A stretch of 64,000 nucleotides of DNA from Saccharicrinis fermentans DSM 9555 = JCM 21142. Lineage in GTDB: Bacteria > Bacteroidota > Bacteroidia > Bacteroidales > Marinilabiliaceae. The stretch is taken from NCBI RefSeq assembly GCF_000517085.1, contig NZ_KI912107.1:752425-816424 (forward strand), written 5' to 3'. Both the position numbers and the translations under genes were made by a program. Below the pieces are notes generated by a model. The model saw only the letters and a list, made by a program, of their open reading frames with translations, made no database searches and was not told where the DNA came from. Below, one piece after another: positions 36,084 through 44,736 of the stretch (its first letter is position 1; each line of letters opens with the position of its first letter).

Positions 36084-36325
36084 TGATTTATTTTGTTGTA
36101 TTATATGAAATGGTGAAAGTAAGCAATTATAAAATTTAAAGGAATTAAAAAATGAAAAAATCAAGGGTGTAAATGGTATGTATGACATTTGTATAGTATT
36201 TATATCCATTTATATTTAATTATTTGTTGGCCATCTTATCATTAAATATGCAAACAAGTTTGTTATACTAATGTAAAAGAAGCATTTTTGTCGGGTTTTC
36301 AATAAAAAGAATTCATTTCAAGCTT
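36084..36325. other. Gap before the PAP2 gene, no gene seen
   Basis: AT-rich and divergent from the sulfatase. No further module or clear promoter box recognised. Confidence 0.4.
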
Positions 36326-37159
36326 ATGAAAAGTATTTTTGCAGCAGTATTAATAGCTTGTGTTGTATCTATAAATGTTACTTCACAGAACAGTGATAAC
36401 AATAGTAATTCTGTATATAGAGTTAATAAATATGTAGAGATTCCGGCAATAGGAGGTTTGTTCGTCGCCAGTTTCTATGGTTTTAGGTATTTGTCAGATA
36501 AGGGTGGGCTCACGCAAAATGAGCTTAGTTCATTAAATACAAAAGATATTTGGTGGTTTGATAGATGGGCTGCAGAACAGGATGCAGCCAAAAGAAACGA
36601 TTTTCATCATACATCTGATATGTTATTAAATGGAGCCTTAGCTTTACCCGTTATTTTGGGGTTGGACAAGGGAATTAGGAACGATTGGTTGGATATTTTG
36701 GTGATGTATGTAGAATTGCATGGTATTAATAATACGGTTTATGTATCCGGAGCCTCTTCTTTTTACAGAAAGCGACCTTTTGTTTATAGTGATGATGTGC
36801 CCTTGGACGAACGTATGGCCAAAGAAACTGAAAATTCTTTCTTTAGCGGACATGCTTCCACTTCTGCAGCGGCTGCTTTTTTTGCAGCTACCGTATATAG
36901 CGATTACCATCCGGAACTGGGAAATAAGAAGTACTGGTTATATGGTGCTGCTTTGGTTCCTCCTGCCCTTGTGGGGTATTATAGGGTGAGAGCCATGAAA
37001 CATTTTCCTTCTGATGTGCTTGTAGGTACTGCCATCGGCGCCACCATTGGAGTGTTGGTTCCCCATTTTCATAGAAGGAAAAAGGAAAGTAATTTTACTT
37101 GGACACCAGTTGCAGGAAGTCGCATGACCGGTATTACAGCTAGGTATACTTTTAAATAA
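36326..37159 (+). CDS. PAP2-superfamily phosphatase
   Basis: The protein has 277 residues with an N-terminal signal peptide or anchor (MKSIFAAVLIACVVSINVTS). The three acid-phosphatase motifs are present: YRKRPFVYSDD (K-R-P), SFFSGHASTSAA (SGH) and RVRAMKHFPSDVLVG (R-H-D). Such enzymes dephosphorylate undecaprenyl diphosphate or phospholipids at the outer face of the inner membrane. Convergent with the EamA gene. Confidence 0.88.
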   Translation: MKSIFAAVLIACVVSINVTSQNSDNNSNSVYRVNKYVEIPAIGGLFVASFYGFRYLSDKGGLTQNELSSLNTKDIWWFDRWAAEQDAAKRNDFHHTSDMLLNGALALPVILGLDKGIRNDWLDILVMYVELHGINNTVYVSGASSFYRKRPFVYSDDVPLDERMAKETENSFFSGHASTSAAAAFFAATVYSDYHPELGNKKYWLYGAALVPPALVGYYRVRAMKHFPSDVLVGTAIGATIGVLVPHFHRRKKESNFTWTPVAGSRMTGITARYTFK

Positions 37160-37212
37160 AGATGTGATGGTGACCAGTATCTTAATATTAGGAGCTGTGA
37201 GATAGCACAAAC

Positions 37213-38109
37213 TTAAAATATAAAGAACATGACAACACCGGCAAATGCGATGATAGCTCCTAATATCTCTTTGAGAGTAATTTTTTCTTTGAAAATTATT
37301 ACAGCAGGGGCAATGATAAGTACCGGTACTATGGCCATGATGGTTGAAGCAATACCTGTTGTGGTATGCTGAATGGCTAACAAGGATAGAGATACTCCTA
37401 AAAATGGACCAAAAATAGATCCAATAGATATTCCCACCATCGCTTTTTTGTTGCAGAGAGCCATAAATACATGTTTCCATTTTCCTAGTACGAAGAACAG
37501 AATAGAGAATCCTACAATTCCGGCTAAAATTCTTATTTGTGTGGATAAGAAGGGATCGTAATCCTTCATTCCTAGTTTTGAGAATACCAATCCTAAGCCT
37601 TGTCCTACAGCACCGCCAAATGCCAGTAATACGCCTCTTATCGGGTATTTTATTTTAACGGTTTTGGAATGGGTCTCTTTGGCCATTATGACGATAATAA
37701 TACCAATAATTGTTACGGCCATTCCTATTAGTCCACTAATGGGCATCTGTTCATTAAGAATGACCCAGCCAAAGAATGCCGCAATTGGAGGTGTAAGCGC
37801 CATAATGAGCATCGATACGCGGGCGCCGATAACCACAAAGGCTTGGAATAGAAGTAGGTCGCCTATCACAAAGCCAATGACTCCACTGATGGCTAGCCAC
37901 CCCCACGCATACAGCGAAGCGTCAGTGGCCACAAAAAGACCATTTCGTAAATAAGAGAAAATACCGATTAAAAAAAAGGCTAAAACCAGTCGAATCAAGT
38001 TTACGGATAAGGATCCGACTTTTTTTCCGGCGGATTCAAAGGCCAGGGAGGTTACTGTCCAACATAGAGCAGTTGCTAATGAAGCCAGCTCTCCAAATAT
38101 ATTACCCAT
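37213..38109 (-). CDS. EamA/DMT-family transporter
   Basis: The protein has 298 residues in ten predicted helices arranged as two EamA repeats (about 5-135 and 155-298), each ending with a G-A/V-x-I-I-x-x-G-V/I pattern. Members export amino acids, nucleobases or other metabolites; the substrate is not predictable. Its ATG directly abuts the stop codon of the upstream WecA-like gene (TAA-ATG), so the two are co-transcribed and probably translationally coupled. Confidence 0.87.
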   Translation of the reverse strand: MGNIFGELASLATALCWTVTSLAFESAGKKVGSLSVNLIRLVLAFFLIGIFSYLRNGLFVATDASLYAWGWLAISGVIGFVIGDLLLFQAFVVIGARVSMLIMALTPPIAAFFGWVILNEQMPISGLIGMAVTIIGIIIVIMAKETHSKTVKIKYPIRGVLLAFGGAVGQGLGLVFSKLGMKDYDPFLSTQIRILAGIVGFSILFFVLGKWKHVFMALCNKKAMVGISIGSIFGPFLGVSLSLLAIQHTTTGIASTIMAIVPVLIIAPAVIIFKEKITLKEILGAIIAFAGVVMFFIF

Positions 38110-39213
38110 TTACGAAGCTCGTTTGTGCTTTAGTTTAAGAATTTTTTTCTTTTTTCGGTGAATGAAAAATGCAGGTAGATATGCACATATAATACCCAAA
38201 CCTAAGAGTAATATGCTTAACGATATGGTACCTAAGTTACGCAATGTGATGGCCAGGAATACAAAAACAATATTTACACTACCAATGATGAGTGATGTTT
38301 GTAGGTGTGTAAATCCCAGGGTTAACATTCTATGATGAATATGGTTTTTGTCTGCTGCAAAGGGGGAATTTCCCTTTGAAATCCTAAAGATAAAAACGCG
38401 TAAGGTATCAATAACCGGAACAATGAGAATTCCCAAAACCACTGCAGGAGCCGAACTCATGGTGTATTTTAAGTTTATGGCATTGTCAGGTACATTAAAT
38501 TCTGCAAACTTAATAGCTACCACTGCCAGTAAAAAACCTAGTAGCAGGGATCCGGTATCACCCATAAATATCTTCTGTCGTTTTGATATAACATTGTAAT
38601 AGGAAAACGCCAGCAGCGCTCCTATTAAGGCTGCAGAAAAGACGGGTATATGGTAGTTGCCATTTATGTAAAACCAAACAGAGAATGCAGAAATGGATAT
38701 GATACCTGTTATGGAGGCCAGACCATCCACGCCATCAATAAGGTTAAAACCATTTAAAATAAAAACAAAGAGAAGTAGTGTAATGGTGAAACTGGCCAAA
38801 TAATTGGGTTCAAGTCCGAATATTCCATGGAAAGAAGTGATTCTAAGATCCCCAAAGCCAATCACAATAAATGCAGCTAATATCTGACCAAATAGTTTTA
38901 CCATAGGTGCTGTTACCATAATGTCATCTTTAATCCCAATGGAAAATATAATTAAAAGGGCAGGAATCAAAAAAGGTATTTGCGTAAAGCTAAACCATTC
39001 CGAAAATAAGGAATAGGTAAATAAAAAACTTAAAAAGATAGCTAAGCCACCTAGCGTAGGTACTCTTATTTTGTGAGCTGTTCTTTTGTTAGGTTCATCA
39101 TAAAGATTCTTTGATTCTGCTACTCTTAATATGGTTGGAATAGATAAAAATACCAACAAAAAAGACAACAGGCCTGCAAATGGGATCAACAGTTTTATTA
39201 AATATTCACTCAT
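38110..39213 (-). CDS. MraY/WecA-family undecaprenyl-phosphate sugar-1-phosphate transferase
   Basis: The protein has 367 residues with about eleven helices. Conserved cytosolic loops are GIKDDIMVTAP (Mg-binding DD), NGFNLIDGVDGLA, FMGDTGSLLLGF and the WecA-type HIHH motif (DKNHIHHRML). The HIHH and VDGLA forms point to a WecA/TagO-like enzyme that starts polysaccharide or O-antigen synthesis from a UDP-HexNAc, not to MraY. No other glycan genes are adjacent. The C-terminal tail is Lys-rich. Confidence 0.87.
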   Translation of the reverse strand: MSEYLIKLLIPFAGLLSFLLVFLSIPTILRVAESKNLYDEPNKRTAHKIRVPTLGGLAIFLSFLFTYSLFSEWFSFTQIPFLIPALLIIFSIGIKDDIMVTAPMVKLFGQILAAFIVIGFGDLRITSFHGIFGLEPNYLASFTITLLLFVFILNGFNLIDGVDGLASITGIISISAFSVWFYINGNYHIPVFSAALIGALLAFSYYNVISKRQKIFMGDTGSLLLGFLLAVVAIKFAEFNVPDNAINLKYTMSSAPAVVLGILIVPVIDTLRVFIFRISKGNSPFAADKNHIHHRMLTLGFTHLQTSLIIGSVNIVFVFLAITLRNLGTISLSILLLGLGIICAYLPAFFIHRKKKKILKLKHKRAS

Positions 39214-39240
39214 GTCATAGAAAATGTGAAGTAAAAGTAT

Positions 39241-39267
39241 AAAAAAAACGGCTATCCGCCTTTTTTA
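39241..39267 (-). terminator. Probable terminator of the hybrid kinase gene
   Basis: On the minus strand AAAAAAGGC-ggata-GCC is followed by TTTTTTTT within two bases. The stem is short. Confidence 0.5.
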
Positions 39268-39339
39268 TGCTCAATAAATTCATATTAAATATATGTTAGA
39301 TACAAATATTGAGTTGATTTATATAGCTTTAATTGCATA

Positions 39340-42024
39340 TTATATCTTTGTTGAATTATTTTTTGATAAAGTATTTTCTATCATTTGATGGTATTCTGTT
39401 AATGTTTCCAGGTTTTTGTCAATGCCTTCAATATCAAAATTGTTGGAGTTGAGCGATATCTCGCTGGCCATGGTCGAGAAATATTCAAATTTTATTTGTT
39501 GTGATAACGATTCTAAGTTGTTAATAAGAAGTTTGATTTTAACCGAGGAGTGTAACTCGTTAATCTCCTTGATGAGAGGTACGATGGATTGATTTAGCTT
39601 GTCATAAACAGTTGCCATATCTTCGGCATTGGGTAATGGAAGTGTATGGTCAGAGTGTAATTCTTTGATGGCTTTTTTCTTGTTGTGTTTGAGATACCAC
39701 GATAATACTGTGATTAACTCATTTAATTGTATGGGTTTGGGGATGCAATAGCTGAAGCCGTTATTCTTATCGGTCATGAGGTCGTTGGCATCTGAAGAGG
39801 CTGTTAAGGCCACAATAGGAATGTGGTTATAACAATTGTTGGCGCGTAGTATATTTAGTGCTTCTAATCCTCCCATTAAAGGCATTTTGATATCCATCAG
39901 TATTAAATTGGGTGAAATTTCCGGTACCATTTCTATGGCTTGTTTGCCATTTTCAGCTTCAAAGATTTCAAGTTTATGGCCCGTTAATAGTTCCTTCAAA
40001 ACTTTTCGGTCAATTTCTCTGTCGTCAACCAAAAGGATTTTGGCAGGATGAAAGTCAATACGACTTGCATCAAAATCTATTTCGCTGATACCATTGGTGT
40101 CATTAATGACTGTAAGGTTAGGTATCTCAACAGAAAAGGTGCTTCCTTGGTTTATCTTACTTTTTACATTGATACTTCCATCCATTAGTTTTACCAGCCT
40201 TTTGCTAATGGATAAGCCCAGACCGGTTCCTTCGAACATGCGGTTATCCTGGTCGTCTCTCTGTTTAAAATCACTAAATATATTTTCAATTTGATCCTGC
40301 TCAATACCTATGCCTGAATCAGAGACTGCAATTGAAAGATTATAAAGTTTGTCTTCTTGTGCTTTAACTTGATAGCTTACTTGTACAAATCCTGAAGTGG
40401 TAAATTTTATGGCGTTGCCAATGATGTTAATTAATACTTGCTTAAGACGAACACTATCCAGTAAAATGGTTTCTGGAATATCGCTTTTTTCAATCGTTTC
40501 AAATACCAAGCCTTTTTCTTGTGCTTGAACCTGAAATATTTTATTGATCTCGTTGATTAAATGTTTCAGGTTTACCTCTGTCAGCTGCAACTTAAGTTTT
40601 CCTGCTTCAATTTTAGATAGGTCAAGGACCTCATTGAGTAATGAAAGCAGTGTTTTGCCGCTTTGTGTAATGGAAGAGATATAGTTAAGCAGACTTTTGT
40701 CGGAGACCTTCTTTTCTAGAATTTCGGAAAAACCTAGGATGGCATTTAATGGAGTACGTATTTCATGACTCATATTGGCCAGAAAAGAACTTTTGGTTTT
40801 ATTAGCTGTCTCGGCCAGTTCTTTGGCTTTTTGCAATTCTATCTCAGATAGTTTTCTCTCTGTTACATCTCTAAAGTTCCAAATGCGTCCAATAATTCTG
40901 TTGTCCATGATTTGCGGACCAGAGAAGCATTCTATATATCTGCCATCGTTCAATGAAATTTCAGAAACAACTTGTTGTACATTTGAATGTGCATTCCCAA
41001 ATAACAACTTCTGACAATCACTATTACCCTCTGACTTATTTCTAACAAAATACTCAAAATCTGCTTTGGTCGTTAATTTAATGTCAGTAGGGATTTTCCA
41101 TATCTCATAGAGCTTTTGGTTATGCAGTACAATGTCGTTACGGTTGTCAATTACTATAATTCCGGAGAAGGTAGATTCAATGGTTGCCTTGAGTAGGGAT
41201 CCTTGTTTTAGTGTGTTTATTTCTCTGTTTTTTCTTTCTGTAATATCCTGAAAGTAACCAACAATAGTAACAGGATTACCTTCTAAATCCCATTCTGAGA
41301 AAATGCCGGTACATAGTACCCATTTATATTTTTGGCCATCTACCACAATTCTGAAAGTAGATTCATATTTGGGACTTTTTCCTAGTGTGAAATCAATAAA
41401 TTCATTTTCTGCTGTCTCTTTGTCGTCTTGATGTATGTAGTTAATGAGCCAAGAAATGTTGAAATGTTGAATGTCGATGTCAGAGTGCTCAATAATCGTT
41501 TTGAAGAAAGGGTCAATTTTAAATTGCTGGGTACCTAAGTCATATTTCCAAATGGCTATCTTACCGTTTTTAGTGGCTAAAGATAGCATATAATCCCTGT
41601 CTGCATTTTCAGAATTTGCGGAATAATGATTGCTTTGATTTTCGATACTTAGGAGGTAGCCTGTAAAACCAGAGCTCGGGTCTTGGGTTTGATTAATTTG
41701 TGCCGACACCTTATATTCTACTCCTTTTTCTGAAATGAAGATAAAAGGGTGTACAACATTTTTGTGAATGTCACTGTCTGTTTGTGCGAGCGTAATAAAA
41801 TTAACTCCTTCTCCGCTGGAAGTATCGTAAAAGTTTAATACGTCGTTTATATTTTTATTGACAAGATTACTTTTGTTTAAATCAGATAATATACATAATT
41901 GCTTGTTGACTGCACGTATAATTCCGTTAGTGTCAAACGCAACATAGCCTATTTCTGAAGAATTAAAAATTTCAAAGCTAAGTTCTGAATTTTCATTGTT
42001 GTTTGAGGGGGGAGTTTCTGGCAT
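39340..42024 (-). CDS. Hybrid sensor histidine kinase / response regulator
   Basis: The protein has 894 residues. Three PAS/PAC units (about 20-130, 145-265 and 275-390), a HisKA domain with phospho-acceptor H420 in FLANMSHEIRTPLNA, a HATPase domain (about 520-640; SDSGIGIE and GTGLGLSI), then a receiver domain (about 655-780; ILLVDD, phospho-Asp in LMDIKMP, PKP) and a ~110-residue helical tail that could be a degenerate phosphotransfer module. There is no membrane segment. It is the most distal of a run of minus-strand genes that begins with the PKD surface protein; spacing is loose. Confidence 0.9.
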   Translation of the reverse strand: MPETPPSNNNENSELSFEIFNSSEIGYVAFDTNGIIRAVNKQLCILSDLNKSNLVNKNINDVLNFYDTSSGEGVNFITLAQTDSDIHKNVVHPFIFISEKGVEYKVSAQINQTQDPSSGFTGYLLSIENQSNHYSANSENADRDYMLSLATKNGKIAIWKYDLGTQQFKIDPFFKTIIEHSDIDIQHFNISWLINYIHQDDKETAENEFIDFTLGKSPKYESTFRIVVDGQKYKWVLCTGIFSEWDLEGNPVTIVGYFQDITERKNREINTLKQGSLLKATIESTFSGIIVIDNRNDIVLHNQKLYEIWKIPTDIKLTTKADFEYFVRNKSEGNSDCQKLLFGNAHSNVQQVVSEISLNDGRYIECFSGPQIMDNRIIGRIWNFRDVTERKLSEIELQKAKELAETANKTKSSFLANMSHEIRTPLNAILGFSEILEKKVSDKSLLNYISSITQSGKTLLSLLNEVLDLSKIEAGKLKLQLTEVNLKHLINEINKIFQVQAQEKGLVFETIEKSDIPETILLDSVRLKQVLINIIGNAIKFTTSGFVQVSYQVKAQEDKLYNLSIAVSDSGIGIEQDQIENIFSDFKQRDDQDNRMFEGTGLGLSISKRLVKLMDGSINVKSKINQGSTFSVEIPNLTVINDTNGISEIDFDASRIDFHPAKILLVDDREIDRKVLKELLTGHKLEIFEAENGKQAIEMVPEISPNLILMDIKMPLMGGLEALNILRANNCYNHIPIVALTASSDANDLMTDKNNGFSYCIPKPIQLNELITVLSWYLKHNKKKAIKELHSDHTLPLPNAEDMATVYDKLNQSIVPLIKEINELHSSVKIKLLINNLESLSQQIKFEYFSTMASEISLNSNNFDIEGIDKNLETLTEYHQMIENTLSKNNSTKI

Positions 42025-42119
42025 ATGTAAACATTCATGTAATTGTATTCTTTTTCTTCTGTTTTGTACAGATCTTGCGATGTCTTTCTGTACATGATAT
42101 CCAATGTATATACGTTTTC

Positions 42120-42548
42120 TTATCTATAGGCTATTAAAAATCCAGCGCATTCATAGGTGTTGTTGCTTTTCCAGTTAGGAGCCGATACTTCAATGAAAAG
42201 TTTTTGGGTGTTCTCAACCTTGAAAACTTTGTAATCCCGGAGTCCTTCTGCCGAGTTATCATACAATACTTTGTTATTGGTGGGACTTACTATTTTAAAT
42301 TGCAATGCACCTACTTTAAGTTTTGCATAGGTGGCAAAATAATATTCCTTACCTGCAAATGCGTTTAAGATGATACGAGCTTTTTTCCCTTTTCGTAACT
42401 TGATAGACCTGGACGATGAGCTTATTTTAAACGTTTTATCTGGTGATTCGCATTTTTTATAGGTGTTTGAACAATCATTAGCAAGCGACGAATTTGTGCC
42501 TATGCTTATGATGCTAATGATCGCCAGTAATAATAAAATTCGTTTCAT
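42120..42548 (-). CDS. Small secreted protein, paralogue of the 55569-56078 product
   Basis: The protein has 142 residues with a signal peptide (MKRILLLLAIISIISIGTNSSLA). The mature part has two cysteines near the N-terminus and one near the end in ECAGFLIAYR. It shares a pattern with the 55569-56078 protein: early C-x(6)-C spacing, a central AFAGKEYYFATYAKLKVGALQFKI-like region (HVFYGSTAYHINICKYDSLGDFRLKV there), V-L/F-Y/W-D-N, and a terminal C-x-G-x-x-I-x-Y. No family recognised. A GGAGGT precedes the ATG, which is unusual here. Confidence 0.72.
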   Translation of the reverse strand: MKRILLLLAIISIISIGTNSSLANDCSNTYKKCESPDKTFKISSSSRSIKLRKGKKARIILNAFAGKEYYFATYAKLKVGALQFKIVSPTNNKVLYDNSAEGLRDYKVFKVENTQKLFIEVSAPNWKSNNTYECAGFLIAYR

Positions 42549-42553
42549 AACTT

Positions 42554-42559
42554 ACCTCC
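42554..42559 (-). promoter_or_regulatory. Shine-Dalgarno site of the small secreted protein gene
   Basis: GGAGGT on the minus strand five bases before the ATG at 42548, one of very few strong SD sites in the window. Confidence 0.65.
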
Positions 42560-42687
42560 GTTTCACAGCATATGCCATATTGTTAGATAAGACCTGAAAA
42601 TACGCAATTTAACAGCAAGTAATGGTGCTAATGAATTCGTACTTTAAAGAATTGTTTAAATAATGGTGTTTGGCTGCGGTAATTTTA

Positions 42688-43587
42688 TTATTGTTTTATG
42701 ATTTTGGTTCTAAAGTCCTGTACATTGTCTGAAAATATAAAATAGTTTTCTTCTGTGATGGTAATTTTGCTTTTGCCTTCAATGCGCAATGATCCATCTG
42801 CTTGCGTTTTGGCTTCGCTTTCTCCAATATGTACGTTTAGATTGTTAAAAGACTGCTCCAGTACCTTTAAGTCACCGATCATTTCAGATATGATTTGGTT
42901 TTTTTCATAGGTAGTAGCCATGGTTACAATGTCTTCGAATAATAATTTTTGTTCTGCAATTCTGTTGATGGCATCTTTTTGCTTTTCAAAATCATTGTGA
43001 AGGCGAGTTGTCAAATATAGACTTTCTACAAAGGTGCCAACCGATAGCAGAGACAGTGTTTTTCCTTCGTCGTACTCTTGTAGATAGCTAATGACAGTGT
43101 CGTAAAGCTCTCTGGAAATAGCGTATAAAGAATCCGGTTCCATGGATGCATTAATGATTCTTTCTTGCTGCTTTTTAGTGAATTGAGGATTGATGTTCAA
43201 TTCTTTTAATAAATAGTCGATGGTAGAAATATATTCAGCAGAAAAATCCGACTTGTTGAAAGCTGAGATGTATGCCAAGTCAGCAAAGTAAACTCCACAG
43301 GCAAGTGCTTTCTTTTCGTAACCGGTATATAATTTGGCCTCATTGTAATTATGCATGAGTTTTGCATCAAAAGTTACGTGATTATCTTTGACGTAAGAGA
43401 TAATTTCTTCGGGCGAAGGGAGTGCATAAAAAACTGCATCAATAGAATCTATTACACTGATAGACTCAAAGTCCAATGTCGGATCTTCTTTAGTAGTATC
43501 TTTTTTTGTGTTGTTACTACAACCGGTACAACTACTAAATATGATTATAAATGCTGCAATTGTTGGTATAAAAAAATGTTTTATCAT
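42688..43587 (-). CDS. Hypothetical lipoprotein
   Basis: The protein has 299 residues. The signal ends in a lipobox (IIFSSC), followed by a Cys/Asn/Lys/Asp-rich linker. The mature part is predicted all-helical, with ELNINPQF and LLSVGTFVESLYL segments and a C-terminal region with IEGKSKITITEENY. I do not recognise a named family. It lies between the small secreted protein and the receiver/pseudokinase gene (39-base gap) on the same strand, suggesting a role with the surface/signalling block. Confidence 0.7.
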   Translation of the reverse strand: MIKHFFIPTIAAFIIIFSSCTGCSNNTKKDTTKEDPTLDFESISVIDSIDAVFYALPSPEEIISYVKDNHVTFDAKLMHNYNEAKLYTGYEKKALACGVYFADLAYISAFNKSDFSAEYISTIDYLLKELNINPQFTKKQQERIINASMEPDSLYAISRELYDTVISYLQEYDEGKTLSLLSVGTFVESLYLTTRLHNDFEKQKDAINRIAEQKLLFEDIVTMATTYEKNQIISEMIGDLKVLEQSFNNLNVHIGESEAKTQADGSLRIEGKSKITITEENYFIFSDNVQDFRTKIIKQ

Positions 43588-43626
43588 CGGAATGTAATTT
43601 ATTTCTTGTTTTGTTTGTTATTAAAT

Positions 43627-44727
43627 TTATTGGAACGACCACGTAAAGGTTATTGTATCATTTGTGTCTTGTTTGATGACAAAGGAACCTTCGTGAAAAT
43701 CCATTACTATATCTGCATACGAAAAAAATAGAACTGTTTCTTCAGGCATGGAGTTAATATTATTGGAATCCCAATTGGGCGGGTTAAATGAAATGCTTAA
43801 CTCTTTTTGTTGGTTATGGGTATTCAAGTTTATATTTATAACAGTATTCTCGAGGGTATGTTTAAGTACAGTGTCCAAAATTCCTGAAATCGAGTTTTTA
43901 ATGAGTTCTTTACTTCCGCTTATCTTTATAGAATCGTCTACGTCACAATTGAGCTCAAGGTTTTTATTTTCTATTAATTCGTCACTGTGAATCAATAGAT
44001 GTTCTAAAATTCCATTGAGATAGAACTCCTGATAATTAAATTCTTCTTTGTTGTTTATCTGGGTTATTTGACTGGCCAGTTTGGTGATGAAATCAAGACC
44101 TCGAACAGAATCTTCTAATAATCTAACCATTTCTGATAATCGTGATGATTCAGCAGAATGCTTGATTAGGTTTACTGCTTTGTTTAATGAGTTGATGGGG
44201 GCCGTGATTTCTTTGCCTATAAAAGATAAAAATTTATCCTTAGTTTGTGTTATGGATAATAATTTTTTGTTGGAAGCTTCTAGTTCTAGGGTTCTTTGAT
44301 ATACTTTTGCCTCTAACTGATTATTGGCTTCTAATATTTGTTCCTTGCTTTTTTTAAGTTCAATGTGTGTGCTCACCCTGGCCAATAGTTCTGCAGTGTC
44401 AAAGGGCTTATTAATAAAATCTTGTCCTCCAACCTTGAAGCCATAAACGGTACTTTCTTTATCGTTTTTTGCCGAAAGGTAAATAATGGGCATGATGTTA
44501 TGCTTGCTTTCTTTGCGGATGGTCTGGCATACCTCAAAGCCATTCACTTCCGGCATCATAATGTCCAGTAACATCAGGTCAAAAAAATCTTCTTTTAACC
44601 AGTCGATCGCTTCTTTTCCACCTAGTGCAACCTCAACGTCATAATTATTGTCGTTAAGAATATTACCTAAGACCTGTATGTTTTTCGGATTGTCGTCGAC
44701 AACTAATATTTTACCTTTTTTGTCCAT
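43627..44727 (-). CDS. Receiver domain fused to a degenerate histidine kinase
   Basis: The protein has 366 residues. The receiver domain (1-122) is intact: DD at 11-12, phospho-acceptor D55 in LLDIMMP, K108 in INKPFD. A coiled coil (about 125-160) leads to a HisKA-like helix pair in which the usual histidine is K172 (FLSFIGKEITAPINSL). The following ATPase-like region (about 225-366) lacks the N-box Asn pattern and the DxGxG and GxGLG glycine boxes. It therefore looks like a pseudokinase acting as a regulated dimer or scaffold. It lies 10 bases after the PKD protein gene, so they are co-transcribed. Confidence 0.82.
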   Translation of the reverse strand: MDKKGKILVVDDNPKNIQVLGNILNDNNYDVEVALGGKEAIDWLKEDFFDLMLLDIMMPEVNGFEVCQTIRKESKHNIMPIIYLSAKNDKESTVYGFKVGGQDFINKPFDTAELLARVSTHIELKKSKEQILEANNQLEAKVYQRTLELEASNKKLLSITQTKDKFLSFIGKEITAPINSLNKAVNLIKHSAESSRLSEMVRLLEDSVRGLDFITKLASQITQINNKEEFNYQEFYLNGILEHLLIHSDELIENKNLELNCDVDDSIKISGSKELIKNSISGILDTVLKHTLENTVININLNTHNQQKELSISFNPPNWDSNNINSMPEETVLFFSYADIVMDFHEGSFVIKQDTNDTITFTWSFQ

Positions 44728-44736
44728 TTTGCGTGC

